From UBA11740 sp035635855 (lineage in GTDB: Bacteria > Acidobacteriota > Blastocatellia > Pyrinomonadales > Pyrinomonadaceae): 64,000 bases of DNA. Below, in pieces: positions 1 to 7,503 of this stretch. Below the pieces are notes generated by a model. It ran no database searches. It was not told the DNA's origin and saw nothing but the letters and a program-made list of their open reading frames with translations. The stretch is from the NCBI GenBank assembly GCA_035635855.1, contig DASQAF010000040.1:186001-250000 (forward strand). The letters are read 5' to 3'. The first letter of the stretch is position 1. Each line of letters opens with the position of its first letter. The position numbers and the translations under genes are program-made.

Positions 1-536
1 TGGATGAACACAAGCTTCGCGCCACCTTCTTTATGATTGGCCGGCACGTCGAGCGCTTACCACAGACTGCGCGACGTGGTGCCGCTGCCGGCCATGAGAT
101 CGGAAATCATTCTTATTCACATCCGATCCTTCTTTATCGAGGCTTGAATGAAACGCGCCGGCAATTGGAACGCGCGCAGGCCGTTATCACGGGTGCGACG
201 GGTGTGAGGCCGACGGTCGCGCGGCCGCCCTGCGGCGTGCGCACACCTGGCTACTTCGCTGCGACCAGGGCGCTCGGCCTACGCACCGTGCAATGGGATG
301 TGGCTGGATTCGATTGGAAGCAGCGAACCGCAAAACAAATTGCGCATGATGTTCTAATCCGTGCGCGGGCCGGCTCGATCATCCTGCTGCACGACGGCGA
401 TAGTGAGGGAAAACGGGACCGCAGTGAAACGGTCCTGGCGCTGCCGATGATTATTGAAGGATTGAGCGCGCGCGGTTTGCGCATTGTGCCGCTCACGCAG
501 TTGCTGGGAGAAGAGGAAGTGAAACTTGCCGCTTGA
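1..536 (+). CDS. Polysaccharide deacetylase (NodB family), 5' end outside window
   Basis: The reading frame is open from base 3, so the gene begins upstream of the window and only its C-terminal part (about 177 residues) is present. The NodB homology domain is clear. ATFFMIG lies near the start, a GNHSYSHP segment carries the two metal-binding histidines, RPPCGVRTPGY matches the RxPxGxxxP motif, and ILLHDGD is the last catalytic-site motif. These enzymes remove acetyl groups from N-acetylglucosamine-type polymers or related sugars using a metal ion. The exact substrate cannot be read from sequence. The next gene starts 13 bases downstream on the same strand, so it probably belongs to the operon that continues to about 4.1 kb. 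Confidence 0.9.
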   Translation, partial: DEHKLRATFFMIGRHVERLPQTARRGAAAGHEIGNHSYSHPILLYRGLNETRRQLERAQAVITGATGVRPTVARPPCGVRTPGYFAATRALGLRTVQWDVAGFDWKQRTAKQIAHDVLIRARAGSIILLHDGDSEGKRDRSETVLALPMIIEGLSARGLRIVPLTQLLGEEEVKLAA

Positions 537-549
537 GGAAAACCAATAA

Positions 550-1275
550 ATGACCGAACTTCAAACACCCAAAGCGATTCTCTTTTTGGATTTTGATGGC
601 ACGATCACCCGCCGCGACGCAGTTGATGTGATCCTGGAAACGTATGCGGATCCAAAATGGCTTGCCTTCGAAGCCGAGTGGCGCGCCGGCCGAATTGGAT
701 CGCGAGACTGTCTGCAAGCCCAGATGTCGCTGGTGCGGGCGACACGCAAGCAGCTCGACGCTTTACTTGATCAGATAGAAATCGACGAAGGCCTGGTGAC
801 GCTGCTGGAAATGTGTGCCGCGCACGATATCCCGGCGCATATCGTCAGTGATGGTTTCGATTATTGCATCCGTCGCGTTCTCTCCGGAGCCGGCAAGAGA
901 GTCGCCGCCCTGCTGCGAGGCGGGCGCGTTTGCGCGGGCCACCTTGAAGGTCGGGGTCATCGGTGGAGGACTGAGTTTCCCTTCTTCCATCAAACGTGCG
1001 GGCATGGCTGCGCGACATGCAAACCCGCGTTAATGCGGCTTCTCAATAGAACGAACGCTCCGGCTATTTTCGTCGGCGACGGGTTATCCGATCGCTATGC
1101 GGTGGAGAGCGCCGATCTCGTCTTCGCGAAAGATGGGCTCGCCTCACATTGCATCGACCATTCAATCGAACACATTTCATTCCAGAATCTTGGAGAAGTA
1201 GCTGCCCGTCTCGATCGCTGGCTGGCGGGACGAGTGTTCTTAAGGGAAGAAACATCGGCCAGAGTCAGCGCCTGA
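550..1275 (+). CDS. HAD-superfamily phosphatase (MtnX/PSPase-like)
   Basis: A 241-residue protein that opens with the HAD motif LDFDGTITRRD, where D14 and D16 would be nucleophile and acid/base. HIVSDGFDYCI is motif II and FVGDGLSDRYA is motif IV. The layout matches HAD-IB phosphatases of the MtnX and phosphoserine phosphatase type, about 220-240 residues long. MtnX itself acts in methionine salvage, but no other salvage gene is nearby. The neighbours are a deacetylase, an aminotransferase and an adenylate-forming enzyme, so a role in a dedicated biosynthetic pathway is more likely. The substrate is unknown. A cysteine-rich CGHGCATC segment near residue 155 is typical of some MtnX-like members. 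Confidence 0.8.
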   Translation: MTELQTPKAILFLDFDGTITRRDAVDVILETYADPKWLAFEAEWRAGRIGSRDCLQAQMSLVRATRKQLDALLDQIEIDEGLVTLLEMCAAHDIPAHIVSDGFDYCIRRVLSGAGKRVAALLRGGRVCAGHLEGRGHRWRTEFPFFHQTCGHGCATCKPALMRLLNRTNAPAIFVGDGLSDRYAVESADLVFAKDGLASHCIDHSIEHISFQNLGEVAARLDRWLAGRVFLREETSARVSA

Positions 1276-1305
1276 GAAGTCTGCAGAATAGAAAGCGTCA
1301 TAATC

Positions 1306-2724
1306 ATGAGCACAGCTATTAGCGAGTTTGAATCAATCACGCCGGCGATGGACGAACAGGAACTACTCGAACTCGAGCGTAAGTATTGCTCGTGGGGAGA
1401 CACGGTTCACTATCTCGATCCACCCAAATTCTTCGAGCGGGCCGAGGGCCACTACCTTTACGATCGTGAAGGCACTCCTTATCTCGACTTGCAGATGTGG
1501 TACTCGGCGGCGAGTTTTGGCTATGGGAATCAGCGCCTGAATGCCGCCTTGAAGGATCAGATAGACAAGTTGCCACAGCTTGCCTGTCAATATCTCCACT
1601 CAGAAAAGGTCGAATTGGCGGCAGCAATCGGGCGACTGAATGAGTCAAAGTTCGGCTTGGAGGGTCGCGTGCATTTCAATGTGGGCGGCGCGCAGGCGAT
1701 TGAAGATTCGCTTAAGATCGTACGCAACTCGACCGGCAAGAATTTAGTTTTCGCTTTCATGGGCGGCTATCACGGTCGCACGCTCGGCGCTTCAGCGATC
1801 ACTTCGAGTTACCGCTATCGTCGTCGCTTCGGCCACTTTGCGGACCGCGCTCACTTCGTTCCGTTCCCCTATTGCTTTCGCTGCCCATATGGGAAGAAAC
1901 GTGAGACATGCGAGCTTTACTGTGTCGACCAGTTCGCGAAGAATTTCGACACCGAATACAACTCTTTCTGGGATCCGAAAGCGGGCGAATCTGAGTTTGC
2001 GGCGTTCTACGCTGAGCCGATTCAGGCGACAGGCGGTTACGTCATTCCGCCGCGCGAATACTTTCCGGCGCTCAAGAAGATCCTCGATGAACGTAATATC
2101 CTGCTCGTTGATGACGAGATTCAAATGGGTTTCTATCGGGCCGGAAAGTTTTGGGCCATGGAAAACTTTGACGTCGAACCGGACATCATTGTGTTCGGTA
2201 AGGCGCTGACAAATGGCTTGAATCCGCTCTCCGGCCTCTGGGCGCGCGAAGAGCTGATCTCGCCGGAAGTATTTCCGCCAGGCTCGACCCACTCTACCTT
2301 CTCTTCAAATCCGCTGGGCACGGCCGTAGGTCTGGAAACAGTGCGGATGATGGAAGAAGAAGACTACGAAGAGATTACGCAACGCAAGGGTGCTTACTTT
2401 CTGGAGCAGATCAAAGAACTCCAGCGACGTTATCCGAGAGTGATTGGCGATGCGGACGGCATGGGCATGGCGCTGCGCATTGAGATTTGCCAGGCGGATG
2501 GCTTCGAGCCGGACCGCGACTTAACCGATAAGATGTTTGCCGAGGGCATGAAAGGCGAGCTCGATGCTCGCGGGCGCAGGACCGGTCTGGTCCTGGATAT
2601 CGGCGGTTACTATAAGAACGTTTTTACGCTGGCCCCCTGCTTTGACATGACGGACGAAGAAATTGACATTGCCGTCGAACTATTTGAGCAACTAATTCAC
2701 CGCTGCGCCCCGGAAAGAATTTAA
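1306..2724 (+). CDS. Class III (PLP) aminotransferase
   Basis: A 472-residue fold-type I, class III aminotransferase (the ornithine/acetylornithine/GABA aminotransferase superfamily). FVGGAQAIEDSLK-like and MGGYHGRTLGAS segments form the cofactor phosphate pocket, LLVDDEIQMGFYR holds the cofactor-ring aspartate, and VFGKALTNG carries the Schiff-base lysine at about K299. An unusual insertion, FPYCFRCPYGKKRETCELYC, has four cysteines and could be structural or metal-binding. The gene starts 30 bases after the phosphatase gene and is followed closely by a PaaK-like ligase, so the three probably share an operon. The amino donor and acceptor cannot be inferred. Confidence 0.9.
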   Translation: MSTAISEFESITPAMDEQELLELERKYCSWGDTVHYLDPPKFFERAEGHYLYDREGTPYLDLQMWYSAASFGYGNQRLNAALKDQIDKLPQLACQYLHSEKVELAAAIGRLNESKFGLEGRVHFNVGGAQAIEDSLKIVRNSTGKNLVFAFMGGYHGRTLGASAITSSYRYRRRFGHFADRAHFVPFPYCFRCPYGKKRETCELYCVDQFAKNFDTEYNSFWDPKAGESEFAAFYAEPIQATGGYVIPPREYFPALKKILDERNILLVDDEIQMGFYRAGKFWAMENFDVEPDIIVFGKALTNGLNPLSGLWAREELISPEVFPPGSTHSTFSSNPLGTAVGLETVRMMEEEDYEEITQRKGAYFLEQIKELQRRYPRVIGDADGMGMALRIEICQADGFEPDRDLTDKMFAEGMKGELDARGRRTGLVLDIGGYYKNVFTLAPCFDMTDEEIDIAVELFEQLIHRCAPERI

Positions 2725-2787
2725 GGAAATTGGATTCATTTGTTCATTGAACCATTGGATCAATGGATCAATGGATCAATTCTTGAG

Positions 2788-4125
2788 ATGCTGACGAACA
2801 TTATCGAGCAGATCGAGCGCATGGTGCTGCACATGGAGCCGCGCCACGCTGTGCGTTTCTTAAATGTGTCTCCGCCGTGGGCAGTCGAGGCGATGCGGCG
2901 AGCGCGCTTCCGGCGGACACTGCGGCTCGCCGCGGAGCGCTCTACATTTTATCGGGAGCAGTTTCGCCAGCGTGGCATTGACGTGCGCCGCATCGAACAT
3001 CCATCTGAACTGGGGGACTTCTACACTACCGGCGAAGACCTGAGCACGCATGGCGCTGAAGCTTTTCTAACTGGCCGCGCGAGTACGGCCTATGAAACGA
3101 CCGGCACGACCTCACCGATTCCCAAGCGAGTCTTCTTTTCACAACGCGAGCTCAGCGAGATGGGCCGCGCCTCCGCGATTGGTCTTTATCATTTGGGAAT
3201 TCGCGCCGAAGATCGGGTCTTGAGTGCTTACGATTGTTCGTTCTGGGTCTCGCCCGCTGTGTTGCGCATGGCACTGCAATACTTGGACTGCTTCCACGTC
3301 GAAGCGGGCAAGATTGCGCCTCAGGAGTTTTACGAACGGGCTCGGGTATACAAGCCCAATGTAATATTTGGCGAGCCTTCATGGCTCGTGCGTCTGTCGG
3401 AGTTGGCGCGCGAAGCTGGCGCGTGGCCCCTCAAGCTGCTCTTCGGCGGCGGCGAGAATATCACCGAAGAAGCGCGGCAGGTCGTCGAGAGCGCGTGGGG
3501 CGCGCCGCTCTACCTCAGCTATGGTCAGACCGAATCGTTCGGCACGCTCGGCGCGGAGTGTGAGTGCCAGGACGGCTATCACCGCAACGATCTCTTCTTC
3601 TTCTTCGAGACTCCCGAGACGGACGACGAGGGATATGGTGAGCTTGTCTATACGACACTCGTGCGGGATGTAATGCCACTAATCCGTTATCGATCAACCG
3701 ATTTGACGTCTTTGGTTGACGAGCCATGTTCCTGCGGTTTTTTTGCGAAACGGATCGCGAAGGTACGATCGCGCATTGATGAGATGGTTGTGTGCGGCAT
3801 GGGTAACGTCGGCCCCTGGATTTTCGCGGAAGTCCTGCGCAACGTGAACGGCCACGGCGCGGACTGGCAGGCCGTGATCAAACACGACGGTCGGCGAGAC
3901 GTTGTTGAGTTGCGCCTTGAGCTCGAACACTTCGATCATCAACCAGCCGTGGAACGGGCTGTACTCGACAACCTGCGCGCGGGTTTTGCGGACTTTTGGA
4001 AGAACTATGAAATGGAGCTTTATGAGTTTCGGGTTGTCCCGTGCGAGCCCGGGAGCTTACGAAATGGCCGGAAGTTGAGAAGGGTTTTGGACCAGAGACA
4101 AATGGATTTGACTCGCGCGCCGTGA
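2788..4125 (+). CDS. PaaK-like adenylate-forming enzyme (phenylacetate-CoA ligase / F390 synthetase-like)
   Basis: About 445 residues, resembling PaaK and coenzyme F390 synthetase-related enzymes, which activate a carboxylate with ATP. AYETTGTTSPIPKRV is the P-loop-like signature, YGQTESFG the A5-type motif, YRSTDL the A7-type region, and a GRKLRR-type stretch near the C-terminus fits the mobile domain. A CECQDGY/CSCGFF cysteine set is also present. The longest frame begins with TTG at 2740, but that extension lies in a tandem ATGGATCA repeat (2753-2781), so ATG 2788 is preferred and ATG 2821 is possible. It is the last gene of the left-edge operon. It may supply an activated acid for amidation or thioester formation, but the substrate is unknown. 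Confidence 0.8.
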   Translation: MLTNIIEQIERMVLHMEPRHAVRFLNVSPPWAVEAMRRARFRRTLRLAAERSTFYREQFRQRGIDVRRIEHPSELGDFYTTGEDLSTHGAEAFLTGRASTAYETTGTTSPIPKRVFFSQRELSEMGRASAIGLYHLGIRAEDRVLSAYDCSFWVSPAVLRMALQYLDCFHVEAGKIAPQEFYERARVYKPNVIFGEPSWLVRLSELAREAGAWPLKLLFGGGENITEEARQVVESAWGAPLYLSYGQTESFGTLGAECECQDGYHRNDLFFFFETPETDDEGYGELVYTTLVRDVMPLIRYRSTDLTSLVDEPCSCGFFAKRIAKVRSRIDEMVVCGMGNVGPWIFAEVLRNVNGHGADWQAVIKHDGRRDVVELRLELEHFDHQPAVERAVLDNLRAGFADFWKNYEMELYEFRVVPCEPGSLRNGRKLRRVLDQRQMDLTRAP

Positions 4126-4133
4126 TTCGGAGT

Positions 4134-4210
4134 TGGTAGCGGGGGGCGGGATCGAACCGCCGACCTTGGGGTTATGAATCCCACGCTCTAACCATCTGAG
4201 CTACCCCGCC
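4134..4210 (-). tRNA. tRNA-Met (CAT), elongator type
   Basis: On the minus strand a complete 77-nt cloverleaf can be folded. The acceptor stem is GGCGGGG with CCCCGCT (G1-U72), followed by discriminator A and an encoded CCA end at 4134-4136. The D arm is GCTC/GAGC, the anticodon loop is TTCATAA (CAT), and the T arm is GGCGG-TTCGATC-CCGCC. The G1-U72 pair and the lack of the initiator C1xA72 mismatch and GGG/CCC anticodon stem point to elongator Met. Ile2 (lysidine) tRNA also has a CAT anticodon but is less likely. The anticodon stem has one A-C mismatch at its loop end. Confidence 0.93.
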
Positions 4211-4330
4211 ACGAAAACCAATTATAGATATAGATTGTCGGAGCGCAAATCGCAGCCCGCGTTTCGTTGCGGTCCTTATTTGAGACCTTCCGACCGTGCT
4301 GTGATGAGTCTTGCCTAAGGTTATTCACCA

Positions 4331-4372
4331 TCAGAGACGCAGAGCACGCGGAGGATGCACAGAGAGATGAAA
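4331..4372. repeat. Half copy of dispersed repeat family A (CGCAGAGGACGC type)
   Basis: A single arm rich in GACGCAGAGCACGCGGAGGATGCACAG-like words lies between the tRNA and the MerR-TPR gene. It matches one arm of the palindromes at 31359, 33391, 45127, 48268 and 60831, but no opposite arm was seen here. Confidence 0.6.
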
Positions 4373-4378
4373 ACCAGG

Positions 4379-5176
4379 TCAGCTGCTCGGTCGGCCGCTT
4401 TCCAGGGCTTTAAGAAGCTGATCGACTAACTCGATCTCTTCATCGCCGGGCTCGAGCTCCTTATACTTGTGTAGCGCCTGCGTCGCCGCGGCGACATTAG
4501 TCAGCCGGTGATAGACCAGCGCGAGATTGTAGTAGACCAGCGAGAAGTTAGGTTCGATTTGCGCCGCCGCTTCGTAATGAAGACGCGCCAGCGGAAAGTC
4601 TCCGGCGTCATAGTAAAGATTCGCCAGGTTGTAGTGGGCTTCGACGTGGCGCGGATCGTGTTTCAAAGACTGGGTAAAGTTATCGAGAGCCCCAATCGAG
4701 TTCCCTCCATCCAGTTCGATGATCCCCAGGTTACAGTAGGCTTCGGCGACATTGTCGCCTTCGGTGATGGCTTCGGCGTAAAACTCCACCGCTTTCATGT
4801 CGCCCTGCTCATGCAGCAGGAGCGCTTCCTCGAACGGCGTCAGCAGCCGCGCAACCTGTCCCCCCGCAGGTCGAAATAAACTCAACTGTCCCTGAAGTTC
4901 GGCCTCGATCTGCTTGATGGTCAGACCCTGCGCGCGCATTTCTCGCACGCGCCGGAAAAGTGTGAGCGCCTGAAAATCGTAGGTAAAGTCGCCACCCTCG
5001 GCGCCGGGCGTGGCCTGAATAATTCCCACTTCAGTCCAGCGGCGAACGGTGCGTTCACCCAAACCAAAGAGTTGTTTGATTTCGCGGACTGAGTAACTGG
5101 ATTTGACGCGTTGATAGTCCGCCTTGGCGGGGACTGGCGATGGAAACGAGAGGACCTTGCGAATCTTTTCGGTCAT
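4379..5176 (-). CDS. MerR-family HTH regulator fused to tetratricopeptide repeats
   Basis: A 265-residue protein. Residues ~25-95 form a MerR-type winged helix-turn-helix (YSVREIKQLFGLGERTVRRW, then a wing and RRVREMRAQGLTIKQIEAEL). Residues ~115-255 hold about four TPR units (AEAYCNLGIIELDGG, VEAHYNLANLYYDAGDF, SLVYYNLALVYHRLTN), where a MerR protein normally has a short dimerisation helix and an effector domain. It should bind DNA in the cytoplasm and sense a protein partner rather than a metal or drug. There is no cysteine effector site. It is monocistronic, divergent from the small genes that follow at 5.3-6 kb. Its target is unknown. Confidence 0.85.
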   Translation of the reverse strand: MTEKIRKVLSFPSPVPAKADYQRVKSSYSVREIKQLFGLGERTVRRWTEVGIIQATPGAEGGDFTYDFQALTLFRRVREMRAQGLTIKQIEAELQGQLSLFRPAGGQVARLLTPFEEALLLHEQGDMKAVEFYAEAITEGDNVAEAYCNLGIIELDGGNSIGALDNFTQSLKHDPRHVEAHYNLANLYYDAGDFPLARLHYEAAAQIEPNFSLVYYNLALVYHRLTNVAAATQALHKYKELEPGDEEIELVDQLLKALESGRPSS

Positions 5177-5247
5177 GCGCGGGTTATAAGCCTACACGAA
5201 AACCCCGCGTCGTGTGAACTAAATTTTCAAAAAACCTTCGTGGTGGG

Positions 5248-5342
5248 GCAGTATGAAGCCTGCGCGTCAGCGAGGGCAACCTTGTCATACGCAGAGGCAA
5301 GGTGGTTGACATGCCCTCCCTCACAGTCGGGCTTTTGACACG
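5248..5342. repeat. Dispersed palindrome family E (GCCCGACnGTCAGGGAGGGC type)
   Basis: Left arm TGCGCGTCAGCGAGGGCAAC and right arm with TGCCCTCCCTCACAGTCGGG and GCTTTTGACAC form an imperfect inverted repeat between two minus-strand genes. The same words recur at 47579, 53625, 54515 and 59866. Confidence 0.65.
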
Positions 5343-5345
5343 TTA

Positions 5346-5468
5346 TCAGCATTTCACATGACCTAGCAGCAAATAGACGATGATGAAAATGATGATGGTT
5401 GAAAGACAGCCACCGCCCCACTTCCAGGCGGCTGCGCCCGCCAGGCATCCACGTAAAGGTCCTTCCAT
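5346..5468 (-). CDS. Small hydrophobic membrane protein (40 aa), unrecognised
   Basis: A 40-codon frame on the minus strand starts at ATG 5468-5466 and ends with TGA at 5346. The N-terminal half is short and Gly/Ala/Trp-rich (AGAAAWKWGGGCLST). It is followed by a 16-residue purely hydrophobic stretch (IIIFIIVYLLLG) and a short HVKC tail, which looks like a single transmembrane helix. A G-rich run (CTGGGGGGCG) lies 8-13 bases before the ATG and could be the ribosome-binding site. The hydrophobic run argues against a chance frame, but the length makes this uncertain. A longer overlapping frame (5227-5502) has no protein-like features. Confidence 0.4.
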   Translation of the reverse strand: MEGPLRGCLAGAAAWKWGGGCLSTIIIFIIVYLLLGHVKC

Positions 5469-5513
5469 GATCCAACGCCCCCCAGTTTATTAAGAAACTC
5501 AATCTGAGCGTGT

Positions 5514-5568
5514 CTCGGAGTTGCGCAGGCGTGCTTCACCTTTCGCCTAAAGGCGGTACTCCGAACTC
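5514..5568. repeat. Dispersed palindrome family G (TCGGAGTTCCGC type)
   Basis: TCGGAGTTGCGCAGGC and GCCTAAAGGCGGTACTCCGA form an inverted repeat. Related copies are at 9368 and 19441. Between this element and 5800 I see no gene, hairpin or recognisable site. Confidence 0.6.
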
Positions 5569-5813
5569 GTCAAACTGAAATCATTCACTACAGCGCGCTT
5601 ACCAAAGTTCGTTCGCCTGCATTCTTACCGAACAATTTGTTTACGTTCCGTACGCGTAGTCGCAATCCCGATGCCAAGTGTGAACTGTGCTTCGGGCCCC
5701 ATTTGCCCTTTAGTCGCCGACGAATTTCTGGGCGCAGTCGCATGACCGGATTTCGGAGCGCGATTTGCAGCACTCATTTGCAGCATTCATGAACAGAGCA
5801 GGAGGGTTTGATT

Positions 5814-6068
5814 ATGCCAAGGGGAGACAAGGGAAAATACACCGACAAGCAAAAGCGTAAGGCTGAACACATCGAAGAGGGTTACGAGGATCGCGGCGTG
5901 TCCAAGAAAGAAGCGAAGGCGCGCGCGTGGGCCACGGTGAATAAGGAATCCGGAGGCGGAAAGAAGAGCGGTTCCGGTCGCGGCAAAAAAGAGAGCCGTG
6001 CATCTTCGCGCAAAGGCGGAAAGAAGGGTGGTAAGAAGGGCGGCAAGAAAAGCAGTAAGAAACGCTAA
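5814..6068 (+). CDS. Small basic KGG-repeat protein (plasmid-stabilisation-like)
   Basis: 84 residues starting MPRGDKGKYTDKQKRKAEHI. The N-terminal 50 residues match a widespread small-protein family often labelled plasmid stabilisation protein, with the conserved core EEGYEDRGVSKKEAKARAWATVN. The last 30 residues are low-complexity Lys/Gly/Ser (KKGGKKGGKKSSKK) and would bind nucleic acid non-specifically. ATG 5814 is chosen over the upstream TTG 5808 because GGAGGG at 5801-5806 sits 7 bases before it. The molecular function of the family is not established. Its neighbours are stress-type genes. Confidence 0.75.
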   Translation: MPRGDKGKYTDKQKRKAEHIEEGYEDRGVSKKEAKARAWATVNKESGGGKKSGSGRGKKESRASSRKGGKKGGKKGGKKSSKKR

Positions 6069-6253
6069 CCTGAACGCCCCGGCATATCGAACTGAGGAGA
6101 GTATGACGAAACAAAAGAGACGCGATGTCCCGCGTAGGTTAGTAATTCGTCTCCGCCAACAAAGTCTAGATCATTGATGAGATCGATGAGCAGCAATGCC
6201 ACGCTCGCATTGTCTGGGGCGTTACCCGGGAGATCCGGACTCTTCTTAGTCAT
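6065..6253 (-). pseudogene. Truncated isochorismatase-like (cysteine hydrolase) N-terminus
   Basis: The 62-residue frame starts MTKKSPDLPGNAPDNASVA and continues ALLLIDLINDLDFVGGDELL. That is the characteristic first strand and catalytic Asp region of isochorismatase-fold cysteine hydrolases. After about residue 42 the similarity ends, and the frame stops where the KGG-protein gene ends on the other strand. A complete family member has about 180-200 residues, so the catalytic Lys and Cys regions are missing. I read this as the remaining 5' part of a deleted gene. Confidence 0.6.
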
Positions 6254-6280
6254 TGGTCACGCTACGGTAAGCTCAAGTAA

Positions 6281-6311
6281 AAGAGCGGCCAAAACAGTGG
6301 CCGCTCTTTTT
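6281..6311 (-). terminator. Rho-independent terminator (bidirectional)
   Basis: Perfect 11-bp stem AAGAGCGGCCA (6281-6291) with TGGCCGCTCTT (6298-6308), a six-base loop and T runs on both sides. It follows the stop of the BON lipoprotein gene on the minus strand and could also end plus-strand transcripts from the KGG gene. Confidence 0.85.
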
Positions 6312-6332
6312 CGCAGGGACCCAACGCTTTGA

Positions 6333-6809
6333 TTACTTCGTCTTGGCCGCTGGCGTGTTGCTGTTCTTTGGTTTGGCTGGGGCCACTACCTTAAGTTGAT
6401 TAGTAACTTTTGTCACGCCTTCGGTTTCTTTGGCGATTCGCTCGGCCTCAGCCTTCTCTTCCGCGCTGTCAACCGTGCCGCGTAAAGTCACCGCATTGTT
6501 AACGACGTCGACATTGATTTTTCTTTCAGGCGTTTTCGAATTGGCGATCAGCTTAGCCACAATCTTGGTGTGAATCCAGGCGTCTTCAAGCGTGTCGCCA
6601 ATTGTCTCCTTATTCTGTTTGGCGCGGGCCCGCTCTTCTTTCGCCTGTTCCTCAGTGTATTTCGGTGTCGCCGTCGGCGTTGCCGCAGCCACCGGCGAAC
6701 TCATGTTGGCGTTGGCGTTAGCGTTAGCACCCGGGCCTGTGTTATCGCACGCTGCCGCACTTAAACCTAAGGCCGCAACAGCGGTTAGGACCATCAATCT
6801 ACTTTTCAT
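6333..6809 (-). CDS. BON-domain lipoprotein
   Basis: 158 residues from the preferred start MKSRLMVLTAVAALG. An upstream ATG (6839) is in frame, but the GGAAAGGGAAGA run just before 6809 fits a ribosome-binding site. The signal peptide ends in a lipobox LSAAAC. A low-complexity Ala/Asn and Thr/Pro segment follows, and then a BON domain of about 65 residues (WIHTKIVAKLIANSKTPERK ... NAVTLRGTVDSAEEKAEAE ... VTKVTNQLKVV). BON domains bind phospholipid membranes and occur in osmotic-shock proteins such as OsmY. It is probably anchored in the outer membrane facing the periplasm. It sits beside CsbD and other stress-type genes and has its own terminator. Confidence 0.88.
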   Translation of the reverse strand: MKSRLMVLTAVAALGLSAAACDNTGPGANANANANMSSPVAAATPTATPKYTEEQAKEERARAKQNKETIGDTLEDAWIHTKIVAKLIANSKTPERKINVDVVNNAVTLRGTVDSAEEKAEAERIAKETEGVTKVTNQLKVVAPAKPKNSNTPAAKTK

Positions 6810-6841
6810 CTTTTGGTTCTTCCCTTTCCTCTCAGACACTC

Positions 6842-6880
6842 AAAAAAAGAATCGCCAGCTTCACCGTTAGCTGGCGATTC
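6842..6880 (-). terminator. Terminator overlapping the csbD stop codon
   Basis: Minus-strand stem GAATCGCCAGCT (6869-6880) with AGCTGGCGATTC (6849-6860), an 8-base loop and seven T residues. The stop codon of the CsbD gene (6867-6869) lies at the loop/stem border, so termination and translation end within a few bases of each other. Confidence 0.88.
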
Positions 6881-7073
6881 TCTCTCCGAGGTCTTCAACA
6901 GCCTCGCCGACTGTCCTTCGGGCTTTTCCTACTTTCTCTTGTACCTTTCCTTCGAAGCGCTGTTGACTGCCGCGCTCCTGCAGGTCGCGGTCGCCAGCCA
7001 ACTTACCAAGTTTTTCCTTGGCCGTACCTTTGACCTGCTTCCCTTTGCCCTTTAGTTCGTCTTCGTACCGCAT
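6867..7073 (-). CDS. CsbD-family stress protein
   Basis: 68 residues from the preferred start MRYEDELKGKGKQVKGTAKE (7073). The frame is open to 7127, but GGGGGGAG lies just before 7073 and family members start here. It has the typical CsbD pattern of charged, low-hydrophobicity repeats (GKLAGDRDLQERG, FEGKVQEKVGKARRTVGEAV). CsbD proteins are small, abundant cytoplasmic proteins induced by general stress, with no known catalytic activity. It is followed by a strong terminator and lies between a Lmo0937-like membrane protein and a BON lipoprotein, a combination common in soil bacteria. Confidence 0.85.
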   Translation of the reverse strand: MRYEDELKGKGKQVKGTAKEKLGKLAGDRDLQERGSQQRFEGKVQEKVGKARRTVGEAVEDLGERIAS

Positions 7074-7137
7074 AACTCCCCCCTTGTTCACCCCTTCGTA
7101 ATTTCGTAACGCGCTCCATCGAAACAACCGGCGGATC

Positions 7138-7287
7138 TTAGACCGCGGCTCGTCGACCGGTAATCAGTTGCAGGATCAAAACGACCAGCGCTACGACCAA
7201 CAGCAGATGTATCAAGCTGCCACCTACGCCACCGATCAAACCCAACAACCACAGAATCATCAGCACAACCAAAATTGTCCACAACAT
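7138..7287 (-). CDS. Lmo0937-family small membrane protein
   Basis: 49 residues starting MLWTILVVLMILWLLGLIGG, then VGGSLIHLLLVVALVVLILQ and a basic tail TGRRAAV. Two transmembrane helices separated by a Gly-rich turn match the Lmo0937 family. The frame is open upstream to 7353, but AAGGACGG about 9 bases before 7287 and the family length support this start. No biochemical function is known. The neighbours suggest a stress-related envelope role. Confidence 0.85.
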   Translation of the reverse strand: MLWTILVVLMILWLLGLIGGVGGSLIHLLLVVALVVLILQLITGRRAAV

Positions 7288-7503
7288 GCTTTTTGCACCG
7301 TCCTTTCTTGGAACACTGTAATCCGAATGCAGAAATGAGGGAGCAAAGCCCATGCCAACAGATGATTAGCAGGTAATGACGAATTCGCACGTGCTCTTGA
7401 ATCAAAAGAGAACGAGCGGCTGCATCGTTCTCGAACCTTATTAGTGCAAGCTGAATGACTGAGGTGGCAAACGGTAGAGGTTTGATTTGCGCGAGGCCGG
7501 TTC

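Noticed and set aside
2753..2781. Tandem ATGGATCA units before the PaaK-like gene, considered as a regulatory array
   Set aside because: Only about three units. More likely a fragment of a dispersed repeat, and used only to question the TTG 2740 start.
4134..4210. tRNA-Met as a genomic-island insertion site
   Set aside because: No duplicated tRNA 3' end or integrase was found in the window.
5227..5502. 91-codon minus-strand frame near 5.3 kb
   Set aside because: It crosses a palindrome and is less protein-like than the 40-codon frame at 5346-5468 in another phase.
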